Assembly (NCBI RefSeq): GCF_000718305.1
Contig: NZ_JOFQ01000017.1
Span: 62,001 to 126,000 of the forward strand
Reading direction: 5' to 3'
DNA length: 64,000 nt
DNA from: Streptomyces niger
GTDB lineage: Bacteria > Actinomycetota > Actinomycetes > Streptomycetales > Streptomycetaceae
The notes below the pieces were generated by a model. The model searched no databases, was not told where the DNA came from, and saw nothing but the letters and a program-made list of their open reading frames with translations. Made by a program: the position numbers and the translations under genes. This document shows positions 44,792-57,037 of the stretch, piece by piece. The stretch's first letter is position 1. Each line of letters opens with the position of its first letter.

Positions 44792-47461
44792 TCAGCCGGC
44801 CTGCGCGACGAGGCGCTCGACGGCCTCCAGGGCCTCGGGCACGGCCGCGGCGTTCTGGCCGCCACCCTGGGCGACGTCCGGCTTGCCGCCGCCACCGCCG
44901 CCGAGCGTCTTGGCGGCCGTACGGACCAGGTCGCCGGCCTTGATGCCGCGCTCGCGGGCCGCCTCGTTGGTGGCGATCACGGTCAGCGGGCGGCCGTTGG
45001 CCACCGAGAACAGGGCGACGACCGCCGGGCGGTCGGACGGGATCCGGCCGCGCACGTCCAGGACGAGCTTGCGCAGGTCGTCGGCGGAGGTGCCGTCGGG
45101 CACCTGACCGGAGGCCAGCGCGATGCCACCGACGTTCTTGGCGCCCTCGGCGAGCCCGGCCGCGGCCTGCAGGACCTTCTCCGCGCGGAACTGCTCGATC
45201 TGCTTCTCGGCGTCCTTGAGCTTGGCCAGCACGCCGGAGATCTTCTCCGGCAGCTCCTCGGGCCGGCCCTTGACCAGCTCGGTCAGCTGCGAGACGACCG
45301 TGTGCTCACGGGCGAGGAAGTTGTACGCGTCGACGCCCACGAGGGCCTCCACGCGGCGCACGCCGGAGCCGATGGAGGACTCGCCGAGCAGCTTCACCAG
45401 GCCCAGCTGGGCGGTGTTGTGGACGTGCGTACCGCCGCACAGCTCCTTGGAGAAGTCGCCGATGGTGACCACGCGCACGCGGTCGCCGTACTTCTCGCCG
45501 AACTCGGCGATGGCGCCCTGCTTCTTGGCGTCGTCCATGCTCATCACCTCGGCGGTGACGTCCAGTTCGCGCGAGAGCACCTCGTTGATCTTCTGCTCGA
45601 CGTCCGTGAGGACCGTGCCGGGCACGGCGGTCGGCGAGCCGAAGTCGAACCGGAAGCGGCCCGGGGAGTTCTCCGAACCGGCCTGCGCGGCCGTGGGGCC
45701 GAGGGCGTCGCGCAGCGCCTGGTGGGTGAGGTGGGTGGCGCTGTGGGCGCGGGCGATGGCCCGGCGGCGCTTGACGTCGATGGTGGCGAACGCGGGCGAG
45801 CCCACGGTGATCTCGCCGACCTGGACCGAGCCCTTGTGGACGGTGACGCCCGGGACCGGCTGCTGGACGTCGCGGACCTCGATCACGGCGCCGGTGTCGG
45901 TCTTGATGCGGCCGGTGTCGGCGAGCTGGCCGCCGCCCTCGGCGTAGAACGGGGTGCGGTCCAGGACGACCTCGACCTCGTCGCCCTCGTGGGCGGCCGG
46001 GGCGGAGGCGCCGTTGACGACCAGGCCGACGACCGTGGACTCGCCATCGGTGTCGGTGTAGCCGGTGAAGACGGTGGAGCCGGACTTGTCGGCGACCTCG
46101 CGGTAGGCCGACATGTCGGCGTGGCCGTGCTTCTTGGCCTGGGCGTCGGCCTTGGCGCGCTCCCGCTGCTCCTTCATCAGGCGGCGGAAGCCGTTCTCGT
46201 CCACCGAAAGGCCCTGCTCGGCGGCCATTTCGAGGGTGAGGTCGATCGGGAAGCCCCAGGTGTCGTGGAGCAGGAACGCCTTGTCGCCGGCGAGGACCGT
46301 GCCGCCGGCGGCCTTGGTCTCGCTGACGGCGGTGTCGAGGATGTTGGTGCCGGCCTTCAGCGTCTTGAGGAAGGCGGCCTCCTCGGCGAGGGCGACGGTC
46401 TCGATGCGCTTGCGGTCCTGGATGAGCTCCGGGTACTGCTGGCCCATCGTCTTGATGACCACGTCGACCAGGTCGGCGACGACCGGGTCGGTGGCGCCGA
46501 GGATGCGCATGTTACGGATGGCGCGGCGCATGATGCGGCGCAGCACGTAGCCGCGGCCCTCGTTGCCGGGCGTGACGCCGTCACCGATGAGCATGACGGA
46601 GGTGCGCATGTGGTCGGCGACGACGCGGAGCGAGACGTCCGTGTCCTTGCCGGCACCGTAGGCGACGCCGGTGAGGTCGGTGGCCTTGTCGATGACGACG
46701 CGCAGGGTGTCGGTCTCGTACATGTTCTGTACGCCCTGCAGGATCATGGCGAGGCGTTCGAGACCGAGGCCGGTGTCGATGTTCTTGCTGGGCAGCTCGC
46801 CGAGGATCTCGAAGTCCTCCTTGCCGGTGCCCTCGCCGCGCTCGTACTGCATGAAGACCAGGTTCCAGATCTCCACGTAGCGCTCGTCGTTGACGGCCGG
46901 GCCGCCCTCGATGCCGAACTCCGGGCCGCGGTCGTAGTTGATCTCGGAGCACGGGCCGCACGGGCCGGGCACGCCCATGGACCAGTAGTTCTCCTTCTTG
47001 CCCAGGCGCTGGATGCGCTCCTTGGGCACGCCGACGACCTCGTGCCAGATGCGCTCGGCCTCGTCGTCGTCCAGGTAGACGGTGATCCAGAGCTTCTCCG
47101 GGTCCAGGCCGTAGCCGCCGTCCGCCTGCGAGCTGGTCAGCAGCTCCCAGGCGTACGTGATGGCGCCTTCCTTGAAGTAGTCGCCGAAGGAGAAGTTGCC
47201 GCACATCTGGAAGAACGTGCCGTGCCGGGTGGTCTTGCCGACCTCTTCGATGTCGGGCGTGCGCACGCACTTCTGGACGCTGGTGGCGCGCGGGGCCGGC
47301 GGCTTGACCTCGCCGAGGAAGTACGGCTTGAAGGGCACCATGCCCGCGGGGACCAGCAGCAGCGTCGGGTCGTCCGCGATGAGCGACGCCGAGGGCACGA
47401 CGGTGTGCCCGCGCTCCTCGAAGAAGCTCAGCCAGCGGCGGCGGATTTCAGCCGACTCCAT
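44792..47461 (-). CDS. alaS: Alanyl-tRNA synthetase
   Basis: An 889-aa class II synthetase. Aminoacylation domain ([20 protein letters not shown] at the start), editing domain with [16 protein letters not shown] and [16 protein letters not shown], and a C-terminal DHHA1-type domain with the glycine loop [16 protein letters not shown]. The ATG at 47461 overlaps the previous stop by one base (TGATG). The length is normal. Confidence 0.97.
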   Translation of the reverse strand: MESAEIRRRWLSFFEERGHTVVPSASLIADDPTLLLVPAGMVPFKPYFLGEVKPPAPRATSVQKCVRTPDIEEVGKTTRHGTFFQMCGNFSFGDYFKEGAITYAWELLTSSQADGGYGLDPEKLWITVYLDDDEAERIWHEVVGVPKERIQRLGKKENYWSMGVPGPCGPCSEINYDRGPEFGIEGGPAVNDERYVEIWNLVFMQYERGEGTGKEDFEILGELPSKNIDTGLGLERLAMILQGVQNMYETDTLRVVIDKATDLTGVAYGAGKDTDVSLRVVADHMRTSVMLIGDGVTPGNEGRGYVLRRIMRRAIRNMRILGATDPVVADLVDVVIKTMGQQYPELIQDRKRIETVALAEEAAFLKTLKAGTNILDTAVSETKAAGGTVLAGDKAFLLHDTWGFPIDLTLEMAAEQGLSVDENGFRRLMKEQRERAKADAQAKKHGHADMSAYREVADKSGSTVFTGYTDTDGESTVVGLVVNGASAPAAHEGDEVEVVLDRTPFYAEGGGQLADTGRIKTDTGAVIEVRDVQQPVPGVTVHKGSVQVGEITVGSPAFATIDVKRRRAIARAHSATHLTHQALRDALGPTAAQAGSENSPGRFRFDFGSPTAVPGTVLTDVEQKINEVLSRELDVTAEVMSMDDAKKQGAIAEFGEKYGDRVRVVTIGDFSKELCGGTHVHNTAQLGLVKLLGESSIGSGVRRVEALVGVDAYNFLAREHTVVSQLTELVKGRPEELPEKISGVLAKLKDAEKQIEQFRAEKVLQAAAGLAEGAKNVGGIALASGQVPDGTSADDLRKLVLDVRGRIPSDRPAVVALFSVANGRPLTVIATNEAARERGIKAGDLVRTAAKTLGGGGGGKPDVAQGGGQNAAAVPEALEAVERLVAQAG

Positions 47462-47799
47462 CAGTGGTCCTCGTTTCGGTTCGGTCCGGTTGTCCGGGTG
47501 ATACGTGTCGTGGGGTGGTGTGGCGCGAGCGCTTCGGTCCGGCGGGCAGGCGGCAGTTCGCGCGCCGCCCCGGTCTCCGTCAGACCGAGCGCTTCGTGCA
47601 ACTGCTCTTCACGGTCCGCCATTCCGTCGCGTACGTCCAATGCAAATCGGCGCAGCCGGTGGCCGGTCTCCACCGCCTTGTCCGCTGCCTGGGCCGCGAG
47701 GCTGTCGGGCTGGAGCTTGCGCAGCTTGCTGTGGACCTTGTTGGTGGCCCACACCCCGGCGGCGGCGCCGGTGGTGAACCAGAATGCGCGGCGGAACAT
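47461..47799 (-). CDS. Small membrane-associated protein (DUF6167-like)
   Basis: A 112-aa protein with an N-terminal hydrophobic segment ([20 protein letters not shown]) then a charged helical region ([20 protein letters not shown]). It begins 8 bp after the preceding gene and overlaps the alaS start by one base, so it is coupled to alaS. Conserved in streptomycetes between a DUF948-like gene and alaS. Function unknown. Confidence 0.8.
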   Translation of the reverse strand: MFRRAFWFTTGAAAGVWATNKVHSKLRKLQPDSLAAQAADKAVETGHRLRRFALDVRDGMADREEQLHEALGLTETGAARELPPARRTEALAPHHPTTRITRTTGPNRNEDH

Positions 47800-47807
47800 C
47801 GCGGTGA

Positions 47808-48242
47808 TCAGTCCTTGGTACGGCGGTTGCGGCGCCCGTTGCGGCGGGCGGCGGGCAGGGTGCGGCCGACGACGACGGGGGGCTCGGGCGCGGGCGCGCC
47901 CTTCCGGCCGATCGCGCGGCGGACGCCGTAGCCGAACGCCGCGACCTTGACCAGCGGTCCGCCGAAGGCGGAGGAGACGGTCGAGGAGAGCGCGGAGGCG
48001 TTGGCCGTGACCTCTTGCACGTCGGAGGTGATCGCATCGACGCGCGCGAGCTGGGTGTGCGCGGAGCGGACCGTCTCGGACGCGTCGGCGAGCAGCGGCA
48101 CGGCCTTCTCGGACACCTCGGAGACCATCTTCGTCGTCGCCTTCAGCGTCTGTGCGAGCCTCACCAGCACGAGGGCGAGGAACGACACGAGGATCGCCCA
48201 GAAGACGGCCACGAGGATCCCGGCCACCTCTCCACCGGACAC
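47808..48242 (-). CDS. DUF948-family membrane protein
   Basis: A 144-aa protein with one N-terminal transmembrane helix (VAGILVAVFWAILVSFLALV, about residues 6-25) followed by a long helical, methyl-accepting-chemotaxis-like region (MVSEVSEKAVPLLADASETV) and a basic tail (ARRNGRRNRRTKD). GTG at 48242; another GTG two codons upstream is closer to GGAAAG. First gene of the run leading into alaS. Function unknown. Confidence 0.8.
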   Translation of the reverse strand: MSGGEVAGILVAVFWAILVSFLALVLVRLAQTLKATTKMVSEVSEKAVPLLADASETVRSAHTQLARVDAITSDVQEVTANASALSSTVSSAFGGPLVKVAAFGYGVRRAIGRKGAPAPEPPVVVGRTLPAARRNGRRNRRTKD

Positions 48243-48412
48243 GCGCACACCACTTTCCGACTGGTTCTCTGCTTGTCTCGTCCTGCTCGATCGGCAGGTG
48301 TCGACCCTATCGCGCCGGGGCTCCCCGTCCGCACCGTGTTCCCGTGTGCCACGGCCGGTCCCGAGGGTTCGCCACGCGGCAGCGACCGCGTACCGGCAGC
48401 ACCGCGGCGCGA

Positions 48413-48442
48413 TTGTACGGTCCGCACAGTGCCGAGTACGCT
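48413..48442 (+). promoter_or_regulatory. Predicted promoter giving a leaderless mRNA
   Basis: TTGTAC (48413-48418), 18-bp spacer, TACGCT (48437-48442). The ATG at 48452 is only 10 bases downstream of the -10, where transcription would begin, and no SD is present. Confidence 0.5.
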
Positions 48443-48451
48443 CCGTGTGCC

Positions 48452-50635
48452 ATGCGACGCTCCCGGGGACCGGATCCCGCCTTCCGAGACCACCGCAGCC
48501 GACCACCGCACCCGGGAAATCTGCCCGCGGAACTGAACCGGTTCGTCGGACGCGCGGACGAACTGGCCGCCCTGACCGCGGGGGTGGCGGAGGCGCGGCT
48601 GGTGACGCTCACGGGCATGGGCGGGGTCGGCAAGACGCGGCTCGCCACGCAGGCCGGCCGGGCGCTGCGGGACCGCTTCCGCGACGGCGTGTGGCTGGTC
48701 GAGCTGTCCGACGTGCGGGAGCCGCACCTGCTGGACCACGCCGTGGCGGAGGCGCTGGAGCTGGCCGACCACAGCGGCCGGCCGACGCGGGACGCGCTCT
48801 GCAACGACCTCGCCGACTGCGAGCTGCTGCTGATCCTGGACGGCTACGAGCACCTGGTGGACGCGTGCGCCCCGCTGGTGGCGCGGCTGCTGCGGCGGGC
48901 CCCTGAGCTCCGGGTGCTGGCGGCGGGGCGGCGCCCGCTGGGCCTGCCCGGGGAGCACAACCAGCCGCTGCTGCCGCTGCCCGACGCGGACGCCGGGGAG
49001 CTGTTCGCCGACCGGGCGGGCTGCGTGGTCGCCGGCTTCACCGTGGACGACTCGAACAGTGCCGCGGTGGCCGAGCTGTGCCACCGGCTCGACGGCATCC
49101 CGCTGGCCCTGGAGCTGGCCGCCGGCCGGCTGCGGGTGCTCTCCGTCCAGCAGGTGGTGGACCGCCTGGACGACCGCTTCCGGCTGCTGACCGGGGCCGA
49201 CCGGCTCGCCCTCCCCCGCCATCAGACGCTGCGCACGGCCATCGGCTGGAGCCATGAGCTGTGCACGCCGGCGGAGCGGCTGCTCTGGGCGCGGCTGTCG
49301 GTGTTCGGCGGGCAGTTCGACCTGGCGGCGGTCGAGTACGTGTGCTCGGGGCCCGACCTGCCGGCCGAGGACCTGATGGACGTGGTGTCCGAGCTCGTCG
49401 GGCAGTCGGTGGTGGTCCGCGAGGAGACCCGGGCCGGGGTGCGGTACCGGCTGCTGGACACCGTACGGGCCTACGGCGCCGACTGGCTGGCGGCGCTGGG
49501 CGACACCGAGCGGCTGCGGCGCCGCCACCGCGACTGGTACGTGGGCCTGGCCACCTGGTGCGAGCTGGACTGGTTCGGGCCCCGGCAGGACGAGGTGGCG
49601 ACGCGGATCGACGTGGAGCTGCCCAACGTACGGCTGGCGCTGGAGCACAGCCTGGAGGTGCCGGAGGAGGCGTACCTGGGGCAGTTCCTGGCGGGGACGC
49701 TGTGGTTCTTCTGGGTGGGCTGCGGCCGGCTCTCGGAGGGGCGGCACTGGCTGGAGCGGTCCCTGGCGCTGCCCGCCGACCACCACGACGCGCGGCTGAA
49801 GGCGCTGTGGGTGACCGGCTACGTCGCGGTCCTCCAGGGTGATCCGGCCAGGGCCCGGCGCGTCCTGGAGCAGTGCTGGTCGGAGGCGCGGTACGCGGGG
49901 AACGCGCGGGCCGCCGCCTACGCGCAGCACAGGCTGGGCTGCCTGGCGCTGACCGGCGACGACATGCCGCGCGCCGAGACGCTGCTGCGGGCCGCGCTGG
50001 CCGCCTACCGGGAGGTCGGCGAGCTGAACAGCAACGTGCTGATGGCGCAGGTCGAGCTGGCGATGGCGGTGGCGTTCGGCGGGGACCTGGCGGCGGCGGA
50101 GGAGCTGTGCGCCGAGGTGCGGGAGGTGTGCGCGGAGCACGGTGAGCGCTGGGCACGGGCGTACGCGCTGTACGTGCTGGCCTATGCGGCCTGGACGCGG
50201 CGGGACCTGGCGGGCGCCCGCCGGCTGCTGACCGAGTGCCTGGCGATCGACCACGCCTTCCACGACCTGCTGGGCGCGGTCCTGGCGGTGGAGCTGCTGG
50301 CACTGGTCACGGCGGACGAGGGGGACGCGGCGGAGGCGGCGGTGCTGCAGGGCGTCGCGGCGCGGATCTGGCCGTCGGTCGGGCCGCAGCTGTTCGGCTC
50401 GCGCAGCTTCAACCGGCCGCACGAGCTGTGCGAGCGGCTGGCGCGTGCGGAGCTGGGTGACGCGGGGTACGCGGCGGCCGTGCGGCGGGGCGAGGCGCTG
50501 GGCCTGGACGCGGCCGTGCGGCGGGTGCTGGGCGGCCTGCCGCGGCCGCGTGGCTCCGCCGCGGGCGAGCGGGCCCCGGAAACGGGCGAGCCCGCCGTTT
50601 CCCCGGCCACGAACGGCGGGGAGACGGCGGGCTGA
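48452..50635 (+). CDS. NB-ARC ATPase with TPR-like repeats, no DNA-binding domain
   Basis: A 727-aa STAND-type protein. Walker A LVTLTGMGGVGKTRLATQAG (about residues 49-68), Walker B ELLLILDGYEHL, a GLPGEHN sensor region and GIPLALELAAGRL define the NB-ARC module as in AfsR and LuxR-type LAL regulators. The C-terminal ~350 residues are helical TPR-like repeats. Neither an N-terminal SARP/HTH nor a C-terminal LuxR HTH is found; the end is a low-complexity tail (GERAPETGEPAVSPATNGGE). It is probably a signalling scaffold or a regulator acting through a partner. Leaderless start likely. Confidence 0.82.
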   Translation: MRRSRGPDPAFRDHRSRPPHPGNLPAELNRFVGRADELAALTAGVAEARLVTLTGMGGVGKTRLATQAGRALRDRFRDGVWLVELSDVREPHLLDHAVAEALELADHSGRPTRDALCNDLADCELLLILDGYEHLVDACAPLVARLLRRAPELRVLAAGRRPLGLPGEHNQPLLPLPDADAGELFADRAGCVVAGFTVDDSNSAAVAELCHRLDGIPLALELAAGRLRVLSVQQVVDRLDDRFRLLTGADRLALPRHQTLRTAIGWSHELCTPAERLLWARLSVFGGQFDLAAVEYVCSGPDLPAEDLMDVVSELVGQSVVVREETRAGVRYRLLDTVRAYGADWLAALGDTERLRRRHRDWYVGLATWCELDWFGPRQDEVATRIDVELPNVRLALEHSLEVPEEAYLGQFLAGTLWFFWVGCGRLSEGRHWLERSLALPADHHDARLKALWVTGYVAVLQGDPARARRVLEQCWSEARYAGNARAAAYAQHRLGCLALTGDDMPRAETLLRAALAAYREVGELNSNVLMAQVELAMAVAFGGDLAAAEELCAEVREVCAEHGERWARAYALYVLAYAAWTRRDLAGARRLLTECLAIDHAFHDLLGAVLAVELLALVTADEGDAAEAAVLQGVAARIWPSVGPQLFGSRSFNRPHELCERLARAELGDAGYAAAVRRGEALGLDAAVRRVLGGLPRPRGSAAGERAPETGEPAVSPATNGGETAG

Positions 50636-50674
50636 CGCGGTGCGCGCCGGAGTGCGGCGCGCGAGCCGTGCGCT

Positions 50675-50693
50675 GCCGGGCGAGTCGCCCGGC
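50675..50693. terminator. Terminator between the NB-ARC gene and rpsD
   Basis: GCCGGGC (50675-50681) and GCCCGGC (50687-50693) with a GAGTC loop, between convergent genes. Confidence 0.6.
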
Positions 50694-50713
50694 GCGCGGA
50701 GCACCGGGCTCGC

Positions 50714-51325
50714 TCAGCGGGCGTAGTACTCGACGACCAGCTGCTCGTCGCAGATGACCGGGATCTCCTTGCGGTTGGGGTCCCGGTCCAGGCGGAACGC
50801 CAGCGCCTGGAGGTTGACCTCCAGGTAGCGCGGGGTCTCGCCCTCACCCGCGTAGCCACCCTCGCGGGCGACCTGGAAGGGGTGCTTCTCGCGGCTGCGC
50901 TCGCGGACCATCACCACGTCGCCGGGGCGGACGCGGAAGGACGGCTTGTCGACCTTGCGGTCGTTCACCGAGATGTGGCCGTGGACCACCATCTGGCGGG
51001 CCTGGTAGATCGTCCGGGCGAGACCCGAACGCAGGACGAGCGCGTCCAGACGGCGCTCAAGCTCGATGATCAGCGCTTCGCCTGTCTTGCTGTCGACCTT
51101 CCGAGCGCGGTCGTAGGCGCGCACCATCTGGCGCTCGCTGATGTCGTACTGCGCACGCAGACGCTGCTTCTCCAGCAGGCGGACCTTGTAGTCACTGTTC
51201 TGCTTGCGGCCACGGCCGTGCTCGCCGGGCGGGTAGGGACGGGCCTCGAAGTACTTGACGGCCTTCGGCGTCAGGGCGATGCCGAGCGCGCGGGACTTCT
51301 TGACCTTGGGACGCGACTGGTTCAC
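50714..51325 (-). CDS. rpsD: 30S ribosomal protein S4 (zinc-independent form)
   Basis: A 203-aa primary 16S rRNA-binding protein. It starts [20 protein letters not shown], with the S4 RNA-binding domain [20 protein letters not shown] and [17 protein letters not shown]. The N-terminal zinc-finger cysteines of the C+ form are absent (no Cys before about residue 190), so it is the C- type. The GTG at 51325 has GGAGG about 10 nt upstream. The gene is isolated from other ribosomal genes and divergent from the HugZ-like gene across an iron box. Confidence 0.95.
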   Translation of the reverse strand: MNQSRPKVKKSRALGIALTPKAVKYFEARPYPPGEHGRGRKQNSDYKVRLLEKQRLRAQYDISERQMVRAYDRARKVDSKTGEALIIELERRLDALVLRSGLARTIYQARQMVVHGHISVNDRKVDKPSFRVRPGDVVMVRERSREKHPFQVAREGGYAGEGETPRYLEVNLQALAFRLDRDPNRKEIPVICDEQLVVEYYAR

Positions 51326-51347
51326 GTGGAACGGACCTCCATGTAAG

Positions 51348-51366
51348 TTAGGTGAGGCTTACCTTA
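51348..51366. promoter_or_regulatory. Iron box (DmdR/IdeR operator)
   Basis: TTAGGTGAGGCTTACCTTA matches the IdeR/DmdR consensus TTAGGTTAGGCTAACCTAA at 16 of 19 positions and is itself a near-palindrome. It ends 18 bp before the ATG of the DUF2470 gene and begins 22 bp from the rpsD start, so iron-loaded DmdR could block either or both promoters. Confidence 0.8.
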
Positions 51367-51384
51367 GCAGCGCGAGGAGACCGC

Positions 51385-52266
51385 ATGTTTCGACCTGGGA
51401 ACCCCCTGCCCAGTGCAGACCAGAGCACAGAGGCGGGTCAGCCGCGTCCCACGGAAGACGCCCAGCAGCCCACCGCCGCCGAGCGTGTGCGAACCCTCGT
51501 GGATTCCCATGCTATGGCGTCCCTGACCATTCCCGGAGTCCACGATCCCGACGACACCGGCTTCGCCGCGCCCGCCTGCAGAACGGTCGACGGCTCAGGA
51601 GACGTGCTGTTGCTGGTTCCTGGGGACTCGGCAGCCGCTCGCGCCGCAGCTCACGCGCAGGACGACGACGTCACCGCCGTGATGGAACTCACGGACGTCG
51701 CACCCGTTTCGGTGCCCCACCGCATCCGCGGCCGGGCCTGGATCGCCGGCTGGCTCACCCCCGTACGCGGCGAGGACCGGGCCCACGCCGCCCGGCTGCT
51801 CGCCGAGCGGCACCCCGTCGGGGAGCTGCTGGGCATCGGCGAGGCACTGCGCCCCGACCCGTCCCCGGGCGCCGTGCAGCGCGCCCCCTGGATGATGCTG
51901 CGCCTGGAGGTCGGCGAGGCCACCGTGGACGACCTGTGGGGCGCCGCCTCCGTCGAGCCGGAGGAGTTCGCGCAGGCCGCCCCGGACCCCGTGGCGGGCC
52001 ACGAGGCCGAGCTCCTGCAGCACCTGCACACCGCCCACGGCGAGCAGGTACGCGACCTGTGCGGGCTGCTCGGCGACCGGGCCGGGCAGATCTGCGCGGC
52101 GCGCGGCTCCGTCGTCCCCGTGGCGCTGGACCGCTTCGGTCTGCGGGTGCGCTTCTCGGACCCCGAGACGCAGACCTTCGACGCCCGCTTCGACTTCCCC
52201 ACGCCCGTGCGGGACCTGATGGGGCTCCGGCGGGCGATGCACCACCTCTTCGACGCCGCGGCGTGA
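51385..52266 (+). CDS. HugZ-like / DUF2470 split-barrel protein, probably iron-regulated
   Basis: A 293-aa cytosolic protein. The middle (about residues 35-210) has the look of a PNPOx-like flavin/haem-binding split barrel (MASLTIPGVHDPDDTGFAAP, LLLVPGDSAAARAAA, VPHRIRGRAWIAGWLTPV). The C-terminal ~80 residues (HLHTAHGEQVRDLCGLLG, VALDRFGLRVRFSD, MGLRRAMHHLFDAAA) are a DUF2470 domain, found in HugZ haem oxygenases. The ATG at 51385 has GAGGAG 6 nt upstream. The iron box right before it suggests expression under iron starvation and a role in haem use; enzymatic activity is not shown. Confidence 0.8.
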   Translation: MFRPGNPLPSADQSTEAGQPRPTEDAQQPTAAERVRTLVDSHAMASLTIPGVHDPDDTGFAAPACRTVDGSGDVLLLVPGDSAAARAAAHAQDDDVTAVMELTDVAPVSVPHRIRGRAWIAGWLTPVRGEDRAHAARLLAERHPVGELLGIGEALRPDPSPGAVQRAPWMMLRLEVGEATVDDLWGAASVEPEEFAQAAPDPVAGHEAELLQHLHTAHGEQVRDLCGLLGDRAGQICAARGSVVPVALDRFGLRVRFSDPETQTFDARFDFPTPVRDLMGLRRAMHHLFDAAA

Positions 52267-52334
52267 GCGCCCGCGACGGCAACGGCGCCGTCCCGGTCAT
52301 CGCGTCCGCGCGGCGCCGCCTCCCGCAGAAAGGG

Positions 52335-52369
52335 ACCGCCCCTCCCGGCACGGAGCCGGGAGGGGCGGT
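52335..52369. terminator. Bidirectional terminator between the DUF2470 gene and icd
   Basis: Perfect 15-bp arms (52335-52349 and 52355-52369) with an ACGGA loop. Confidence 0.82.
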
Positions 52370-52397
52370 TCGCGTACGGCGACGGGGCCGGGGCGCG

Positions 52398-54656
<2,259 letters not shown>

Positions 54657-54733
54657 TCAAGATATCTCGTGGCGGGCCCCCGTTCGACAGGGCCCTGCCG
54701 CGCGGCGACGGAACGCCGCCTTCCGTACACCGC

Positions 54734-56101
54734 TCACTCCCCCGACGTGCCCGCCTCCCCCGCCAGCCGGCCGCGCACCCGCTCCACCACGTCGTAGTAC
54801 CGCGCCTCGGAGCCGTAGCGCGTGGGGGCGTAGTACCGCTTGCCGTGCACCTCGTCCGGCGCGTACTGCTGGGCCGCGATGCCGCCGGGCAGGTCGTGCG
54901 GGTACTGGTAGCCCTTGCCGTGGCCGAGCTTCTCCGCGCCCTTGTAGTGCGAGTCGCGCAGATGCGTCGGTACCGGGCCTGCCAGGCCCGCGCGGACGTC
55001 CGCGAGCGCCGCGTCGATGGCCAGGTACGCGGCATTGGACTTGGGCGCGAGGGCCAGCGCGATCGTCGCCTGGCTGAGCGTGATCCGGGCCTCGGGAAAG
55101 CCGATCATCGCGACGGCCTGCGCGGCGGCCACCGCCGTCTGCAGCGCGGAGGGGTCGGCCAGCCCGATGTCCTCGCTCGCGGAGATCATCAGCCGCCGGG
55201 CGATGAACCGCGGGTCCTCGCCCGCCTCGATCATGCGCGCCAGATAGTGCAGCGCCGCGTCCACGTCCGAGCCGCGGATGGACTTGATCAGCGCGCTGGC
55301 CACGTCGTAGTGCTGGTCACCGGCCCGGTCGTACTTCACCGCGGCCCGGTCCACGGACTCCTCCAGCGTCTGGAGGGAGATCTCCTTCTCGCCCTTGGAG
55401 ATCGCGGACCCGGCGCCGGCCTCCAGGGCCGTCAGCGCCCGGCGCGCGTCGCCGCCCGCGATCCGCAGCAGGTGCTTCTCGGTGTCCTCGGGCAGCGTCA
55501 CCGCGCCCGCCAGCCCCCGCGCGTCGGTCAGCGCGCGCCGCAGCAGGCCGCGCAGGTCGTCGTCGGTGAGCGGCTCCAGCGTCAGCAGCAGCGAGCGGGA
55601 GAGCAGCGGGGAGATCACCGAGAAGTACGGGTTCTCCGTGGTCGCCGCGATCAGGGTCACCCAGCGGTTCTCCACCGCCGGGAGCAGGGAGTCCTGCTGG
55701 GCCTTGCTGAAGCGGTGGATCTCGTCCAGGAAGAGGACGGTCTCTTTCCCGTATCCCCCGGAGGCGCGGCGGGCGCCGTCGATGACGGACCGCACCTCCT
55801 TCACCCCCGCGGTGATGGCGGAGAGCTCCACGAAGCGCTTGTTGGTCGCCTGGCTGACGACGTACGCGAGGGTGGTCTTGCCGATGCCGGGCGGGCCCCA
55901 CAGGAACACCGAGGACGGCCCGGCCGGGCCGCTCTCCCCCTCGCCGACCAGCCGCCGCAGCGGCGATCCGGGCTTGAGCAGATGCTGCTGGCCGACCACC
56001 TCGTCCAGGGTGCGCGGGCGCATCCGTACGGCGAGCGGGGACCCCGCGGGGTCCTTCTCCTGGCGGTCTTCGGCGGCGGCGGTGAACAGGTCGGGCTCCA
56101 C
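54734..56101 (-). CDS. rarA: Replication-associated recombination protein A (RarA/MgsA)
   Basis: A 455-aa AAA+ protein acting at stalled forks. [20 protein letters not shown], Walker [18 protein letters not shown] (about residues 68-84), Walker [21 protein letters not shown], sensor 1 [12 protein letters not shown], and a C-terminal tetramerisation domain with [23 protein letters not shown] at 56101. Upstream of icd, separated from it by 113 bp. Confidence 0.95.
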   Translation of the reverse strand: MEPDLFTAAAEDRQEKDPAGSPLAVRMRPRTLDEVVGQQHLLKPGSPLRRLVGEGESGPAGPSSVFLWGPPGIGKTTLAYVVSQATNKRFVELSAITAGVKEVRSVIDGARRASGGYGKETVLFLDEIHRFSKAQQDSLLPAVENRWVTLIAATTENPYFSVISPLLSRSLLLTLEPLTDDDLRGLLRRALTDARGLAGAVTLPEDTEKHLLRIAGGDARRALTALEAGAGSAISKGEKEISLQTLEESVDRAAVKYDRAGDQHYDVASALIKSIRGSDVDAALHYLARMIEAGEDPRFIARRLMISASEDIGLADPSALQTAVAAAQAVAMIGFPEARITLSQATIALALAPKSNAAYLAIDAALADVRAGLAGPVPTHLRDSHYKGAEKLGHGKGYQYPHDLPGGIAAQQYAPDEVHGKRYYAPTRYGSEARYYDVVERVRGRLAGEAGTSGE

Positions 56102-56159
56102 GCTTCGACCTTAATTCACAGCACTGACAACGCGTCCGGGCGCCCGATCGGAAGGCGCC

Positions 56160-56807
56160 TCAGAGCAGCGTGCTCCAGTACTGCGTCCACCACTTGGTCA
56201 GGATGAGCACCGCGATCACGCCGTACCAGAGCACCGGGACGACCCAGTGGAACTCCAGGACCGCGTTCCGCAGGCCCGCGGGCACCTTGATGATGCCGTG
56301 CTTGATGTTGTGCACGGTGGTGTACCAGAACATCAGGATCGTGATGATCCACGTCAGCGTGCACCACAGGCACAGCGCGTTGATGACGTACAGGGTCTGG
56401 GACATCAGCCACATGCAGAAGACCGTGCCGAGCAGCGTGCCGATGTTCAGGCCGATCCAGTACCAGGCGCGGAAGCGGGCCCGGGCGAGCACCGCCATGC
56501 CGATGGCGACCACCACGCCGAAGCAGACCAGCCCGGCCATCGGGTTCGGGAAGCCGAAGACGGTGGCCTGGGCGCTCTTCATGACGCTGCCGCAGGAGAT
56601 GATCGGGTTGATGCTGCAGGCCGGCTTGAAGTTCGGGTCCTTCAGCAGCTCGTGCTCGTCGAGCGTGATGATCCAGGACGCGAGGAGGCCGAGCGCGCCG
56701 GTGATCACGAGCAGGAGGGCGAACGGACGGCCCGCGCCGATGGTGCGGTCGCCGGCGCCGTCGGAGGCGTGGTCGGTGGACACGTCATCAAGCGTAGTCG
56801 TCGTCAT
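56160..56807 (-). CDS. Vitamin K epoxide reductase-family membrane protein
   Basis: A 215-aa protein with about five membrane segments. The VKOR active-site CxxC is seen in INALCLWCTLTWI, and the loop pair in PACSINPIISCGSV. Bacterial VKOR homologues reoxidise a DsbA-like partner and pass electrons to quinone, forming disulfides in exported proteins. The ATG at 56807 has a weak SD; the frame upstream to 56981 is rejected. No DsbA-like partner lies in the window. Confidence 0.88.
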   Translation of the reverse strand: MTTTTLDDVSTDHASDGAGDRTIGAGRPFALLLVITGALGLLASWIITLDEHELLKDPNFKPACSINPIISCGSVMKSAQATVFGFPNPMAGLVCFGVVVAIGMAVLARARFRAWYWIGLNIGTLLGTVFCMWLMSQTLYVINALCLWCTLTWIITILMFWYTTVHNIKHGIIKVPAGLRNAVLEFHWVVPVLWYGVIAVLILTKWWTQYWSTLL

Positions 56808-56933
56808 ATCGCCGTTCCGTCGATCAGGATGGCCAGTCGGCCCGGTGGGCCTCACATTGTGCCGCAAGGGTCCCACCGAGGGGCGTTGAGCCGAGATAAA
56901 GCCACCCGCACCCGACAAGTGTTCTCGTACGAC

Positions 56934-56963
56934 GAAGGGCCCGGTTTCCCTCCCGGGCCCTTC
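56934..56963. terminator. hisS terminator hairpin
   Basis: GAAGGGCCCGG (56934-56944) and CCGGGCCCTTC (56953-56963), loop 8 nt, 75 bp beyond the hisS stop on the minus strand. Confidence 0.75.
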
Positions 56964-57037
56964 ATTGTCACGCTGCATCAACCATCAATTGGCGCACCCC
57001 CACGGCGAGCAACCAGGTCCGCGAGAGCGGCGGCGGC

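Noticed and set aside
50714..51325. Second, zinc-free S4 paralogue as a zinc-starvation copy
   Set aside because: It is the C- form, but no zinc-uptake (Zur) box or second S4 is seen; it occupies the standard Streptomyces rpsD position and is most likely the only S4 gene.
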